From: Symsagittifera roscoffensis
Taxonomy: Eukaryota; Xenacoelomorpha; Acoela; Convolutidae
Assembly (NCBI RefSeq): GCF_963678635.1
Contig: NC_087064.1
Location: forward strand, 58,166,338-58,230,337
Direction: 5' to 3'
Length of the DNA: 64,000 nucleotides
The notes under the pieces were generated by a model that was given only the letters and a program-made list of their open reading frames with translations, had not been told where the DNA came from and made no database searches. Position 1 is the first letter of the stretch. Each line of letters opens with the position of its first letter. This document shows positions 42,701 to 56,066 of the stretch, in pieces. Made by a program: the position numbers and the translations under genes.

Positions 42701-44944
42701 AATTGAGGTGTTAAAGTCATCATTAAAATTTCTAACATTTTTGTGTTTTTATAGTCATGTGTATTAAGTGAATATGCTTATCTAACTAGTGTTTCGATAC
42801 GTACTGCTAATTGTTTGATGGTTTCATTTGGTAATCTGCGAATTTCATTACATAAAAAATCTTTGGTGTTGTTTATTTCTTTCGGAGTCAAACATTTTCG
42901 AAAATTCTTGTGTAAATCTTCTCCAGTCTGATTTTATTTCTATAGGTAGAACTGAAAACAATTTTTGAGCTGCGCCATCTAAAGTTGTTTGTATCAACGC
43001 TGTGCGTCGATGTATCCAATTTTGATGTAGTGGTGTATTAGTTGGTTCAGGTCCTATATTTAAAATTAAATTTGCTGTTACTGCTTTTAAATAATCTTCT
43101 ACAAAATATTCAGGGTCTGTTCCTGTGAATACCATTAGTGGTTTATTTGATGTTTTTGATGATCCACCCATAAGGTATGGATTCATTGTCATTTGTAGTG
43201 ATTCTGCGGCATTTGGGATTTGTGAAAAATTTGAAAGTTGATTTTTTGTTATTTCGTGTTGTTGAAGGTAATATGGGAGTAGTATTTCATTTTGCATTTG
43301 AGTTGGTTGGTACGAGTGCATAATCATTGGGTTTTGTGGTTGAATTGGTTGAAAAGATTGTGTATTAGTTGGATTTCGCATTTGTATTGGTTGTTGATTT
43401 CGTGTATCTGTTGGATTTGGAGAAAAAATTCTATTATATGTATAAGGTTTTTGCGCTCCTTGTTTGCAATATTCTTGGGTATACGGTGCAAAAAAATCTG
43501 GTTGTAAATAATCATCATCAGATGATAAATAATCCGTATGATGAGGTGCTTGCTTTTTATTTTTATTTTGTTGAAAGAATGGGTAATTTTCACTGCGATC
43601 CTGTGGAGGATGTGAATTAGTTCGAAAATTTACTGAGTTGGTTGTTGTCATTGGGTTATCCCAATAGTGAGAACAAACATGATTATTATTAGTTTTTCGT
43701 GGGGGATAGTTTGTTTTTGACGAATGTGCATAATTATAATTGTGTTCTGCGAAAGTGTTTCTTGTGAATGATTTTCGTGTTTTTGACGTATTGTCATTGG
43801 TCTATATATTTTAGTAATCCATATGTGAATATTTTGGAGCAACCGAAGGTTTAACGGTTGATTGTAAGATTAGTTGTGCCAGTGAAGTGTTTGTATTTTT
43901 TGGTGTTGTTAAATTTGGATGTATCGGTGAAATACTTTGTTGTGTAGTTGTTGTCGTTTGAACGATTTCTTCGTTTATGAAGTGTGATGGTGTTTGGATA
44001 TCTTGTTGTGTAAGATTCCGAGTTCCATTAAGGTTTTCATAGTGTTTGACGGTCGAATTTAACCTGTTATTTCGCGTATCAGGTAAAAATGTATTGTAGT
44101 TTAATGGTGTTGCATCAATGGTCAGTGGTACTACTTTCACATAATCTCTTTGATAAGATATTGTACTTATTGCTTGACTTGAGATTGATTGTGGGATATT
44201 TATAAATGCATGATGAGACCATTCAGGGTCCCAAACGTAGTCTGATTGTTCTGTGATGGCAGTATTATCATTTGGATTTTGAGGTCTGCAATTTTTTCTT
44301 GCTTGTGAGATTAAATCTATATTATGTGTGAAATAATCTATTATAAACCATGCCAAAATTTTTTGTAAGTCATGTTTTGTGTGTCGTGAAACCTCGTCTT
44401 TAGTGAAATTTTTTTTTATTATATGTAGAAAAGTTGAAAATAATGTGATTTCATGTCGTACTTTTGTATGTTTGGATGTTTCAGTTGGTGAGGTACTTTG
44501 AAATTCAGTTTTTTCTAATATTGAAATATAGCTATATATTATTGCAAAAACTTCGTTAGTAAATATGGAGTTTGCTCTTTGTGAGTTATGATATTGTATG
44601 CTTTTATTATATTCTAAGAATACTTTTGAAAATTCTAATTCAAGATCGTCTGTTTGAATTACTTATTTACGATGATTCGGATTTGGTGTGCTGAATTCTA
44701 TGGTGTAGATTCCATATTGTTGTGTTAAATTACATATATTTTTCAGATAATGTTCAATAATTTGTCTTTTGATTTTTACATCTGGGAATTCTGCTTTGCA
44801 TGGGCTGATTCCGGGTTCAAACAAATTTAGAAGTAAATTCTTGCAAAAGTCATGTTGCCCTCTATTATCGGGTGCATCTATGAGGAAGGGGTAAACCTCT
44901 TCGTCATCTGGACTATTGTCACTTTGAGTGTGGCTGCGGCTCAT
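36781..44944 (-). pseudogene. gag-pol: gag-pro-pol of copy 2, multiply broken
   Basis: ATG at 44944 (MSRSHTQSDN). Breaks include a stop at 44663, a stop at 43811, breaks near 42848 and at 42460, one at 39778 (RT), a 1-nt deletion near 39555, and others near 38924, 38619, 38430 and 37374-37300. The frame ends early at 36781. Intact segments include Gag capsid (42848-43651), a full CCHC knuckle near 42410 (CNYCRRYGHSISEC), protease (LIDSGAESN), RT with the FLDD box near 39720, RNase H (CDASIFGIGAA), integrase with DTKGPI, TDNGTEF and GLVEDMNRSL, and GPY/F (LRKGPYQII). It is useful as the comparator that shows which copy 1 changes are mutations. Confidence 0.9.
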
Positions 44945-45379
44945 TTTTTCGTTTAATGACTGTTAATATATAACTATCGATGTGTCTAATTGGTTGATTC
45001 CAATTATACAAGTGTACTGGTTTGTGTTTATATTGCTTTTTTATTCTTCTTTTTCCTCTTTTTGATGAATTTGAAGTTGTTTCTGAATCGGAAAAATATA
45101 ATTGATCGTAAATGGGACAATTTTTATCAATTGATTCTTTTAATTTATAAAGTTCATCTAAATTGCTGGCTTTTGATTCTGAAAATGCGTTTCTATTTTT
45201 TGAAAAATAGTGATTTGTCTTTGTTTGTTTATTATTTTTCTTTTTATTGTGATTCGTTTTGTTCTAATATATCCAACTGTTTGGGTATGAGGTGTGATTA
45301 CAAGATCGTATTTTTGGTTATCTATTTCACAGTTGTGTAAAACGATTGTTTGTTTATTTCCTAGATTTTTGAATGACAT
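44919..45379 (-). pseudogene. ORF1, copy 2 (frameshifted)
   Basis: Starts MSFKNLGNKQTI like copy 1 and shifts frame near 45205 (basic region). The final part again overlaps the Gag ATG by 26 nt with a TGA stop, so the overlap is conserved. Confidence 0.6.
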
Positions 45380-46267
45380 AAGGTTTAGGATGAGGGATGC
45401 AAAAAGTTGTTAGGTGATTTCTATTTTCTTAAACTGTTAGTCCTTACGATTTTTTGGTTAGCTTAACCTGGGTCTTTTTATTCAGGGTTGGAGAGAAAAG
45501 TATATCGATTCCGAAGAATGATTTTTTATTTTCTCGTGGCTAGTATAAGCTAAGGTGTTAACTTACTTAATCTTACTTAGGGGTAGTGATTTTGTTCAAG
45601 GGTTGGAGAATAGTAAATCGATCCACAAGGTTCAGGTATAATTAGAACGCAAGTAGTTCGTTAGATACTATTTTAAACTTACTAAGTCTAAGATTTATCC
45701 TGGGTCTGTGAGAGGAGGGTTCAAGTGAAGGATGAATAACCGAAGTACTTCACTGTTTATCCTAATTTGAATGGTTAGTTTTGTTGAAACATTTCTATTA
45801 GTCTTGGGTTTTTTGGAAGGGTTGGATAGTGAATCGACGTTTGAGGTCGTTAGACACTTGCTAAGTGGGTGGGGGAGAACAAAATTGTTTTTTTTTGATC
45901 CAAGGATAGGCCTTGATGATCAGGTTTTCAATTTAGTGAAATAGAAAATTAATTAAGATCCAAGGATAAGCCTTGACGATCTGATTTTAAAATTAAGTGA
46001 ACTTTTCAAACTTTGTTAATCTTTAAGTCTTCCATTGTTTTAAAGTCAGTTATAAGGATGTCTAGGTAGGTGCCATTATTGGCCGCAATCGTGGTCCGTT
46101 AGTAGTAGGTTCTTAATGGTCCGGTCCACTTGCTGTTTGCATGAAACCCTCTCGAAATGATTTTCTAGTTTTCGGATAATTACTTGACAGTTGTTTGTTT
46201 TCGTTTTTAGGTTTTAACTTTTTTTTCAGAACTGGTTTTTGTTATTGAGTTAGGACCGATGTGGTTA
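45380..46267 (-). other. 5' leader of copy 2
   Basis: Aligns with 12422-13040 of copy 1, including the AGGGTTGG/ATCGA modules near 45485, 45600 and 45820. From about 46010 it is unrelated to copy 1. It contains no gene. Confidence 0.5.
45897..45981. repeat. Paired 25-mer with CAAGG/CCTTG stem, copy 2 leader
   Basis: Units at 45897-45921 and 45957-45981 with the same 60-nt spacing as copy 1. Each differs by one base from the copy 1 unit. Confidence 0.6.
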
Positions 46268-46655
46268 ACTCATAGAGTAATTTCGGATAGGGTACACCGT
46301 CTGCTCGTCACGCTATCTTATTTTCGGCCGGATAGATTCGTGCAACTTCTTAGTCTAATACCGATCCTAATCTTACTCTTATACTTTCTAGTCTCAGGGT
46401 GTTTAACTAGTCTCTGCTAGGCTCAATAGATCTAGAGTATACTGGTTTATTGCGGCTGTTGAAGTTCTCTTGGAGAGACAACTAATTTCTAAGTTAAATT
46501 CAAATCTCTCTGGTGCTGAAATTACAAGTAATTTCAGCACTTACAAATAAGTGGGTTGTTAGTTAGATGGATCATGATTGGTTAATATTAAATACTTTAC
46601 AGTGGTAAAATATCTAATTCATCCAATCATAATATATAGTTTAGATCAGGTTCCA
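46268..46655 (-). repeat. LTR-like 5' terminal block of copy 2
   Basis: Homologous to 13697-14083. It has a perfect 13-bp hairpin at 46513-46540 (GTGCTGAAATTAC, AA, GTAATTTCAGCAC). Beyond about 46655 the sequence no longer matches copy 1. Confidence 0.5.
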
Positions 46656-48941
46656 TTATGTTCTAATTATCAGTTTTGATTGTTTGTTAGTCTCAATCGC
46701 CCGTTTGATCAATTCACTTTTTTGTTGATAGGTTGGCTTCAACCGATGAAAGGTGTCTGTGTTTCCTAAGCTTAGTTGATGCAAGGAGATGCGCACTTTT
46801 CATTGTTTGAAAGCTCTGGTATAATTGCTGATTTATCATGCTTTTTGATGCTTTTTGAAAAATGTTCTGAATTCGTCGAACAAAAACAGAAAAAAAGGAA
46901 AAAAATGTGTTTTTACTGTCAACTTTCCTAGTTTTTATTCACGTGTGGAGCGGAAGTGAAAGCAAAAATTTTCCAATTGTAAATTTTGATGACCAGTTTC
47001 GGCCAATTCATTTAAACTTAGCTTAAAGTGATGAGTGTTTCTTCAGTCTAATTTTGTCTGAAAAACCAGTCTTTGAACCTTTTTTCTCCTCACTGAGAAC
47101 ATTTTTTTTCAAAAATGAAAGAATTACGAAAGAATTCGCGGTGTCATTAAAGTTTTGTCCTAACCGAAAACCAAACGGCCGTTTTTTTTTGGATACTTAA
47201 ACGCTTGATTATTTAAGTTTTTCTTATATATTTGGCGCCAGTGTCTTTGCTTATGACTTCAAAAAAAAAATAGGTGTGAAAATGTGGTAGCGCAAAAATA
47301 TTCCCATTTTGAGGCCTACCGTGACAGTCTACACTACTCAGCACTGTTTTTGAATGTGAAATTACTAAAATCTTACTTCCGCTCCAACACAAAAGAGGAT
47401 CGACTCTCAAACTTAGCGGTTTTTACAATCCACAAAAACGTTGAAACTAAAGTCGAGAATGTCATCGAAAGATTGGCCGCGGAGAATTGAAGATTCATTT
47501 TGGTTTTAATTCGTTTACTTTTTCATTGTGAAATGATCAAGGGTTTTTTGTCAGCGTTTATCAATCCGTTCCCATCGTTCGAAAAACCCTAGTTCCGCCT
47601 CTCAACATGGTAAAAGAAAAATTAAGAAAAATGAAGAAAGATTTTTTTTCGCTGAAAACATCGATATATCATGAAGTATAAGAGTTGAAATTTTGCTTAA
47701 TTAAAGCCGTCTATTTTACTTTACAAAAACGCAGCTGGCGCTTTTGGAATCACAAAGCTCAAAACTTCGCATCACTATCAGTGGTCGAAACAACAAAAGT
47801 AATCAAAACAGTTCTCATAACTCTTTCTGAAAATGTCCGATTTTAAGTCTCCAATTTTAAGCGAGCTTTGTTCAACCCATAAATTCTGCAATATTTTTAG
47901 ACATGTCAAAAAAAACATGAACTCATGCTTAAACACTTTTCGAAATGTATTGAAATCTGATAATAGTAAACAAAAACTTTTTCTTTCTTCCTTTTTCCAT
48001 CTTATGTTGCATTTTATCTTATCTAAGCTTTTGTGTCAGTTAGATCTGCTTTTTAATTGAACTGTTCTTGCCTGACTGCCTAGTGTCTGCTTCCATGAGT
48101 GTGAAAATCACTGATGGCAGAGCGATTAGAAGTGAAGATAGATAAACTGGCGCAATCATGAAGAAGGCCTGTTACGAGAGAGCAGCTCGCTGTTTTCCCC
48201 ACCCCCGATAAATGTCGAAAACAAAATTATCAGCTTAAACTTTAATGCAAACATACTTTTTATCTTAAGGCTAGAAGCCTTTAATTGATCCTCTGCCACT
48301 TCAGAACGGAATTAATTGTACTTCAATGTCAGGATGAGTTTGAAATTCAAAAGGTAACGAACTTAGTTTGAAATTTACAATGTAACAAACATTTTGAACA
48401 TATTTATTTTTAGAATCAATCCTAACAGCATCTGACAATCGTCGCATGTTTGCGATAGTTTAGATCAGATTTTTCTGTTGATTTCTAGAATTGATTTTAT
48501 TTTTCTTTTATCTTTCAGCGAAAATATATGTTTTTTGTTTAGTTCGCTGACCATCAGCATTTACTGTTGGGGTAAACAGTTTTTTTTTCATTGGGATTTT
48601 GCGGAGACTGACAATGGCAACCTAATATAATCGGTTATTAGTCATGAAACTTCAGTGCAGGGTATTCGTATTCGAAAGTTTATCGATCTTAATTTTTTCA
48701 TCTCAATTTGCATGTTTATAATCATATTAATATAATTTCTTTTTAGTTGCGCCTTTTTATTTGTGAAATTTGGCAAAGAACACAGTTTGAGAGTGTTGCC
48801 CGCTCAAGAGAGATTTGAGCTGGCAACATGATTGAGATGCGCTCACTGTGTTCATTTTCCCCGCTTGATGAAAAGATCTGATTTTGTGTGAATTTCAAAC
48901 ATAATTCTTATCATTGTAAGCCACGTGGGAGTGGGGTAAAC
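46656..48941. other. Intron-like AT-rich DNA, no gene seen
   Basis: Only short frames on both strands. No repeat recognised apart from A/T runs. The reading frame of receptor exon 2 runs on by chance to 48852. Confidence 0.5.
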
Positions 48942-49117
48942 AGCAAAGAGATCGCGTTCCTTCTGTGGGTTCGAGTGGTATATGTAGGCCACTTTGCCCA
49001 TCATGATCCAGTACCTGTCTAGACCGATCATGCACAGGGTCATGATGGAGGCAGTGCAGAAGAAGATGTCGGCGAAGAGCCACGTCAAACACAGCACGTA
49101 GGGCAGGTCGGATGGAC
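48942..49117 (-). CDS. Monoamine (5-HT-like) receptor, exon with TM3 and DRYW
   Basis: The acceptor TTTTTCAG precedes GTCCATCC at 49117. The first bases complete a Gly codon left by exon 1 (ATTG|GT), so the two exons join in frame. It reads PSDLPYVLCLTW, TM3 LFADIFFCTASIMTLCMIGL, then DRYWIMMGKVAYIYHSNPQKER. The Asp in FAD aligns with Asp3.32, the amine-binding residue, Cys lies seven residues before it (Cys3.25), and DRY is the G-protein coupling motif. Spacing from Asp to DRYW equals that of 5-HT1 receptors. The 3' end is uncertain: 48942 uses a weak GTTTAC donor and 48925 is an alternative. TM4 is missing. Confidence 0.85.
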
Positions 49118-50814
49118 CTGAAAAATGAATGTAATTGTTTTGAATTTAAAACAGGGCAATAGTAGCCAGTTGTTGTGCAAGAAGCAGAGAACTTTCAGAG
49201 CTCAAATCATATTCATTAAAATTTTTGGAAAAACAATAGATTAAAATTTGCTAGGTCGTTAAACGCTTCAAAGTTCTTTAATTTTTTGAACTTAACTATT
49301 CGAGACCAGTTAAGAGGCATTTTTTACATTCAAGATTTTGCCCTGATAAACGAGTAGTTTTGTTTACGTTGGTTTTCAAATATTTTATGAGTTTTTTGTT
49401 AATATTTTTTCATCAGGAAGTTAGAGAACATTCAAGGCTTGGTCAAAATACGCACAGTTATCTTTATAACGATTCAATGAAGGTTATAGACACATTTAAA
49501 AACAAGTTGCTACGGTGTACTAATACAAGGACCAAATTGCCTGCAAACTTCGATTTGTATAGACTATTGCTCAATTTAATAGAAAATTCTTTATAGAAAC
49601 ATTTGAAAATTATATTGATATTTCTTGAAAAACATTCCCCTACACACTATTTACACTAGAGAGTGAGATATTTAGCATATAGACATGCATTGATAAGAAA
49701 CAATAGCATCAACATCAAATTTGAGTGATTTCTCGGCCGGATTCAATTACCGCATCGTGTTTTTAGCGCAAAATATTTTGCTCGTTAATAATTCCAAATT
49801 GACCAGTCTGCCAATTTTGAAATCCTCGCACTTTTTCAAAAAAATCACAGATCAAATCTTTTTTAAAAGTTGAGCTCAAGGCATCAATAGTTTTCAGATG
49901 ATTAAATAGATTGTGTCAAAAAAACTCGAGCTAAAATTTCGAAGTTTGTCCAATGAGAAAAAACCATTCAAGCACCAACATTCTTTCATGTTTTGGAAAA
50001 AACTAACAGCCAAAATCAGTTCAGAAAATCATTTCTCAATTGCTCGACTGGCAATATATCATTGCCTGTTTTTTATTGCTTGGAAGATTTTTTCAACGCA
50101 ATTTCTTTGGAAGCAAATATCTATTCAGCATTTGGAATTACTAGCTGTCCATAATTCATTTGGAAACGAGCTACAAGTTTTTGTTCCAACTTTCGAAGAA
50201 AGTGCAGCAAAACTAAGCTTGCGTTCACTTTGTTGTTCAATCAATATTTAATTTTTCAACTAAATGCTTTTAACAGAATTTAATTTAAAAATCTGAAAGA
50301 TGTTGTAACCAGGAAGTCAAATTAAAAAAAATTACTTGTGTTGTTTTTGTAAAATTACGCTCGTTTGGATTGTTTAACCCGCGATCATTGTGTACTCATA
50401 AAATACGTAGGCGGCGGATTAAATTGATCCATTTGATATGAGGATAGCCATCGATCCGAATTTTGAAAAATTTATGGATTGGTAGATTTTGCTATAAAAA
50501 TTTCGATTTGTAAGTAAATTTTAACGGAGCTAAAGTCTTTGAATGTCTTGCGCTCAAAATTAAAAAATATTTTGCCTGTGCTTTCGTCGCAAATTTATTA
50601 AAAGTTTACAATAAGCCAATTTTCCCATTTTGAGATAACTAACGCGCGATACACCACGTGCCATTAACGCGCATGCTCTGTTTCAACAGGACTAGTAATC
50701 GTTCAAATTTGATCGAGGCAATTTAATAATACGTTGCCATGTACTTAATTAATTGCTTGCTTTGTACTTTAAATTGAAATATGGTGTAATTTGGGATGTC
50801 TTCGTGATGCAAAA
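49118..50814. other. Intron-like DNA, fragment of dispersed repeat, no gene
   Basis: A diverged plus-oriented fragment of the 17398-18480 repeat family lies around 49735-49980 (GAAATCCTCGCAC, GAGCTCAAGGCATCAATAG, TCGAAGTTTGTCCAATGAG). Another GCGCGATA fragment occurs near 50643. No coding. Confidence 0.45.
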
Positions 50815-51395
50815 GTGTTGTTGTTCCGACTTTATATACGAAAGTGACGGAATATTTGTGCTCGGGGTGGGTTTTTTTGGGACAATTAACGCGCGATAAA
50901 TTTCTCGCTATTAACGCGTAAGCGGAGTGTTAATCCGTCTTAGAAATCGTTCCAAATTGGTTAAAAGAAGCTTATTTGCCATAATTGGTTTGTTACAAGG
51001 AGCGAAATCTATCCTTTTGTCCTTTAAATGGCGTGTGGGGTGATGATTTTCATTTAAAAAATTCAAATTTTAGAAAAAAAAATTTTTTTTTCATTTTGTT
51101 TTATTTCATTGAATTTTTTAATGTTATTACTGACTGCTCCATAAACCTTAAAAGGCAGTCGGAACATTCAGAACTTCGCTCTGATACGACCAGTTTTGTA
51201 ATTGATTTGTTACTAGGAGAAAAATCTATCACTTCTATTCCATATGGCGTGTGGAGGATGATTTTCACAAGAAATCTCAAATGATTAAAAAATCATTTCT
51301 CATAATACATTTAATTTTTTCATGTCATTACTGCTCCATAGACCTTAAAATGCAGTCGGAAAATTCAGCGCTTCGCCCTGATACGAGCAGTTTTG
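50815..51395 (-). repeat. Reversed copies of the 17398-18480 repeat family
   Basis: It contains GGGACAATTAACGCGCGATA, GGCGTGTGGGG, CTGCTCCATAAACC and GGCAGTCGGAAC in reverse order to the first array. One full unit runs to about 51190 and a second, partial unit to 51395 ends with ACGAGCAGTTTTG. Confidence 0.75.
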
Positions 51396-53773
51396 TTTAT
51401 TTTTGGTAATGCTTTGTTCAATAAAAAAAGATAGTTCAGATCTGTTAATTGTTTTTTTTTTTGATATCTTCAATAAAAAATAATAAAAGATCAAATTTTT
51501 TGCCAAAACTTGTTTTGCATCAGAAACTTGAAATCGATTTTTGCTTTTTGTTCTATTTGGAAATGAGAACTTCATCCAGAACTGTTACTTTGACATCGAA
51601 AATTTGATCTAATAATCCAATGTTATTTATAATCTGAAATTTTGCTGGGTTTTTGAAGAAAACCTACCAAACGAAGACATGTTACATCCTGTCTGTGAAA
51701 TTCGGAAAAACAATGTGACAATTTGCGCCCATTCTTTTTCACTAAAACAACTAATTATACCGAAAAGAAAGAACGCGTACTTGTCAAAATCTGAAAAGCA
51801 GTTTGTACTTCAAGTTTCAAAAAATGACGTAAAACATGAGACACGCGCTAATTTGTTGTTTTTTCTGATGAAAACCGCCTTCATACCAGGCATTATTGAC
51901 AGTTGTAAGCTATATATTTTCAAAAACGTTTAATTCACTGAATTAAAAAACAAACATTTTGTCATAAATTTACGGATGTTTGAAGTTTGCCAATTGGGTA
52001 AACTGTGAGATAATTGGTTTGCTCGAAATTTTTAGATAATAGGAAGCAAACTATTCCTTTTCGGATAACATTAAAAAAAATTGGTTTATAGACATAAAAT
52101 TAACGATACTATTTCTGAAACTGCGTGTGGGGGAAGATAAAGAAAAATTTATACGAAAAATTGCAATTTTTTGAAAGATTTATATTCTTATTTGGCAAAA
52201 CTATCCTAGTGCAACCAGAGCATCCTAAGTTTTGGTTTGATACAAGCAATTTTAGGATTGTTGTTCGGTTAATCAAGTACACTGTAGAAACTAAACGGTT
52301 TCTAATTTGATTCACCCAGTAAATTTTGGATCAACTCGAGTGTCTAAAAATCAAATTCAATCAATTTGAACAAAATTTGTTGACTACTTAGTTCCAACCG
52401 ATTCNNNNNNNNNNNNNNNNNNNNNNNNNNNNNNNNNNNNNNNNNNNNNNNNNNNNNNNNNNNNNNNNNNNNNNNNNNNNNNNNNNNNNNNNNNNNNNNN
52501 NNNNNNNNNNNNNNNNNNNNNNNNNNNNNNNNNNNNNNNNNNNNNNNNNNNNNNNNNNNNNNNNNNNNNNNNNNNNNNNNNNNNNNNNNNNNNNNNNNNN
52601 NNNNAAAGTGATGTCCAAAATGCCTGTTTTTACCATAACTGTCAAGTGTTTCTAAGTTCTAATTTTCGTCCAGGTCGTTATAGAGATTAACAAAGATTAG
52701 AGCATATGATTTCTTGGCAAATAGTTGAATATAAATTTCCTTTCAATAAAAATGTGATCCTAAAGTTTCATAAAAAATGTGATCCTAACGCTAAACTTGC
52801 ATTATGACTATTGTCATAAAATATCATCTCATGAACTTTTTTAATGGTTCTTGCCAACATTTATTCTAATTGGAGCAATAAACTAGTAAAATGTAGAATA
52901 ATTTTTTAATAAATAATTCGGAACTTTGTGCTTATTTCGAGTTTATAGAATCATTCGGATTTTTCACACTACTGACGTTAAAATAGTCATATATTACGAT
53001 AGGCGGCAGGTTTACTGGTAAGTCTTTGCAATGCAAAAATTGGACCCAGCTGGAATCGAACCCGGATATCTGGTCAAATGAGTCAAATTTAATGGTCAAT
53101 TCAGATATGAAAAACATTCGTATTATGACGAGGCTTAAATCTATAAAGAAAGTTGTCGTTAATTGGTTTTTCTCGGTTTTCATGTTATTTCTGAACTGTT
53201 CTCACCGAAAGTCTTTGACTGGTTGAAACAGTGGCCAAACCATGTGAAAAGCGGATCTGCCACCTATTGTAATATAACACTGATAACACTTGTCTTATTA
53301 TTTGCAACTAAAAATGTAAAAATGAAACTTCTCAGAAAAATTCTAATTAATGAATCTGTTTCATGACTGGACACTGCAACATTTTAAAACTATTTTAAAA
53401 AATCTATAATCAAGAAAACATTAATTAACGCTTTCTTCTCAAAAAAATTTAATGACAGAAAACAAAAAGAGTTTAGTTAAAAGAAAACGGCAGGAAAAGC
53501 AATACAAAAACGCAACTTTTGAAGACCGAGGAAATTATCTGGAAATTTTTTCTCGTACTTTTTTGGTCAATAATGCTTCGACTCTTTTTTTGAAATTGCT
53601 CTCACAAATGATGCAGACAATTTATGATCTTTTCAAATGATTGAATCTTATCAACATTTTCATGCTTTCCATTTTTACAAACAACCTGCGGAAAAAAATC
53701 AAAACCGGTCTGACAAATGGAGAGTTTAAAAAATAACAGCTTAACACCATATAATATTTTGCCCCTCTTAAAT
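51396..53773. other. Intron-like DNA, no gene seen
   Basis: Short AT-rich frames only. It contains a 200-N gap. Confidence 0.5.
52405..52604. other. 200-N assembly gap
   Basis: Exactly 200 Ns, the same placeholder length as the gap at 14637. Confidence 0.95.
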
Positions 53774-54192
53774 CAGGGGCGGATCTAGGATATTCTCGCG
53801 GGGGGGGGGCGGATTTTTGAAAATTTTCAAAAATTTGTCGACATTTTTTTTAGGTTGACCATATTGATTCCCCGAGCTCTCCCAAAGCACTAAAAAGACT
53901 CAGTTTTGGCCAACAATTTTGCGCCGCAGGCACAATTTTGAAAAACAGGCCAAAAAAGGCGTTTTTAGGCACTTTTTGAAAATTTTTGACCAAAAATTTG
54001 CGTTTTTTCGGCGCGCGCTTCCCACTCAAAATTAGTATATATTGGCGCCCAAGGCATTTTTAGGGTCAGTTACCAAACACAGATATCTCAAAATTGTACA
54101 AGGGGGCCTTTGGGTCGGCATGGGGTCGAATCCCTGAAAGGAAGAAACGTCCGCCCCCCCCCCCCCCCCGCCCCCCTCAAAATCCGCCCCTG
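53774..54192. mobile_element. hAT-like MITE of the CAGGGGCGGATC family
   Basis: The ends are CAGGGGCGGATCTAGG and AAAATCCGCCCCTG, with poly-G/poly-C inner runs, 419 bp, closely similar to 19980-20390. The flanking 8-mers (TCTTAAAT, TCAGACAG) do not match, so no duplication is visible. Confidence 0.75.
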
Positions 54193-54497
54193 TCAGACAG
54201 TTTAAGTTTAAAATCAATTTGATACTACAACCCTAGTCAATAAAAACTTAAAAAGCAAGTATAGAGATCCGAGATTTGATTGTTTTTAGGCCAATTCGAT
54301 CTGAAAGAGCTGTGAATTTAATGGGAAAAAAATGGAAAAAAAGCAAATTGTAAGTTCATGGGCTAAAATACGCAGTTGAGTAGGTAAAAAATCAAATGCC
54401 ATATCAAATGCAGGAAAATTCACGGTTTCCTGTGTATCTTTCATTTCTGGCTTGCTTTTTACAAAAAATTACTTTAAAGAAAAAGGGGGTCATTCAA

Positions 54498-54910
54498 GCA
54501 GGGGCAGATCTAGGATTTTCTCGAGGGGGAGATTATTTCAAATAATTTTGTGGATCTTTTTTCCAAGTCGACCAATTTCATTTTCTGAGGTCTGCCAAAT
54601 CACTATAAAGACCCTATTTTGACCAAATTTTGCAGGCAACTTTTTGAAAAACGGCCAAAAAATGCGTTTTTAAGCACTTTTTGGAAAATTTTGACCAAAA
54701 ATTCGCGTTTTGTCGGTGCCCCCCCCCCCTCAAATTAAATTTAGTATATATTTTGGCGCCAAAGGAGCCTTCACAAAAATTTTAGGGTCAGTTAGTCAAA
54801 AAAAAGATCTCTCAAAATAGAACAAAGGGTCGGCAGGGGGTCGAATCCCAGAGAGAGTAGGGAAGGGAAAACGTCCGTCAATCCGCCCCTGCCCACTAAA
54901 TCCGCTGGTG
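54498..54910. mobile_element. hAT-like MITE, CATTCAAG duplication
   Basis: The left end is CAGGGGCAGATCTAGG. The right end is degenerate (AAATCCGCTGGTG). An exact 8-bp duplication CATTCAAG lies at 54490-54497 and 54911-54918. The body matches the family. Confidence 0.8.
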
Positions 54911-54918
54911 CATTCAAG

Positions 54919-56058
54919 CAAACATTTTAGCACGTTTTTTTTCCAACAGAAATAAGTTGACTTTTTTGCCGTATAATTTTTGTCGATAAAACTAGAACGA
55001 TTTTTGGGTTTGAGTTGAAACTAAAATTTTTAAATAGCTTGGTATGAGGTGCCAATGTGATTTTCTACCTCATGGAGCACACGGGAGAGAAATCTAAAGA
55101 AGTAATTTTTTTGGCCAAAATTGTGCTTCAGTTACACAAAAGAAAAAATTGACAGAAGCGATCCCAGAGCCAACAGTTTTCTCCAAAGTTCAAATGGCTC
55201 TGATAGCAATTTAAATCTGAAATTTGTTTTTGAAATAAAAACTTTGATATCTCAACACTGAAAAATAAAGTAACAATTTTTTTTCTTAAATTAAAAATTA
55301 AAAATTTGCATTTCGAGGAAACAACTAAATTAGTAACTTTTTGCTGTTTTTGCAACAATGATTTATATTCACTTTTTTCAACTTTAACTGAAAACTATCA
55401 AATAATTACACAAACAATCTTATTCCAGCTAACTTTTTGTTCAACTGTTTTCAAAAGTTTCAAAAACTGTTAAAAGCTGTCAGATTTTGATTTTCACGCG
55501 CAAATTGTACATGTTCCGATGTTTTTTATCATGCTTAGGGAAACATATTTCAGTCAGATTTTGCTAAATAACTTCAAGTAGCTACGAGAAGCTAAGCACA
55601 GAATTATATAAATTAGCAAAAGCTATGTCAGAATCCTTGGTTTTTTTAAACCAAAAACAACCATGAAAAACTAAATTTCAGATCTGAAATTAGAACGGGA
55701 ATAATTCAGTCTTAAAGAATCCTGTTCGTTTAAAACAAACAGGAAAAACAGGGACGTTTGTAGCCGAAATTTTTTGAAGAATTAAAAATATCGTTAGATA
55801 AGACTGTTTTTTTCATTAAGTACCTCGAGTGTTGCTAACCAATTTTTGGTCGAACTCCTGCTTTTATTTCATAAATTTATTTTCATGAATCGTGTAATAA
55901 AACTTATTGTCTTATTTATGGTGCTTGTTGTTCCGATTTTCGAAAAAGATGACAAAACAATTGTGCTCGATATTGTTTTTTCTCCAGACTAATTTCGAGT
56001 TTTTAATTAGCAGTTTTTGACAGAAGGATTTTATCAATCAAAAATTTTATTGTTTTGA
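54919..56058. other. Intron-like DNA, no gene seen
   Basis: AT-rich with chance frames. A weak reversed fragment of the dispersed repeat lies around 55920-56035 (TTGTTGTTCCGAT, GTGCTCG, TTTTTGACAG). Confidence 0.45.
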
Positions 56059-56066
56059 GGTCAAAT

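Larger units (their letters stand above)
30133..46655 (-). mobile_element. Giant env-bearing Ty3/gypsy-like retroelement, copy 2 (degenerate)
   Basis: Same gene order and orientation as copy 1: LTR-like block 46268-46655, leader, ORF1, gag-pol, spacer, two membrane ORFs, Met-free ORF, env, then an extra Ser/Pro-rich gene at 30133-31942. The 3' boundary is uncertain because no partner LTR is seen. At about 16.5 kb before any 3' LTR it is long for a Ty3/gypsy element. Many frameshifts and stops make it inactive. It sits within the long receptor intron in the receptor's orientation. Confidence 0.85.

Noticed and set aside
52932-53183. Candidate TM4 exon of the receptor
   Set aside because: It lies upstream of the TM3 exon in gene order, lacks the TM4 Trp and the typical loop, and has no fitting splice sites.
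53762-54217. Frame with a poly-Gly run within the MITE at 53774
   Set aside because: The Gly run is the translated poly-G/C tract of the MITE.
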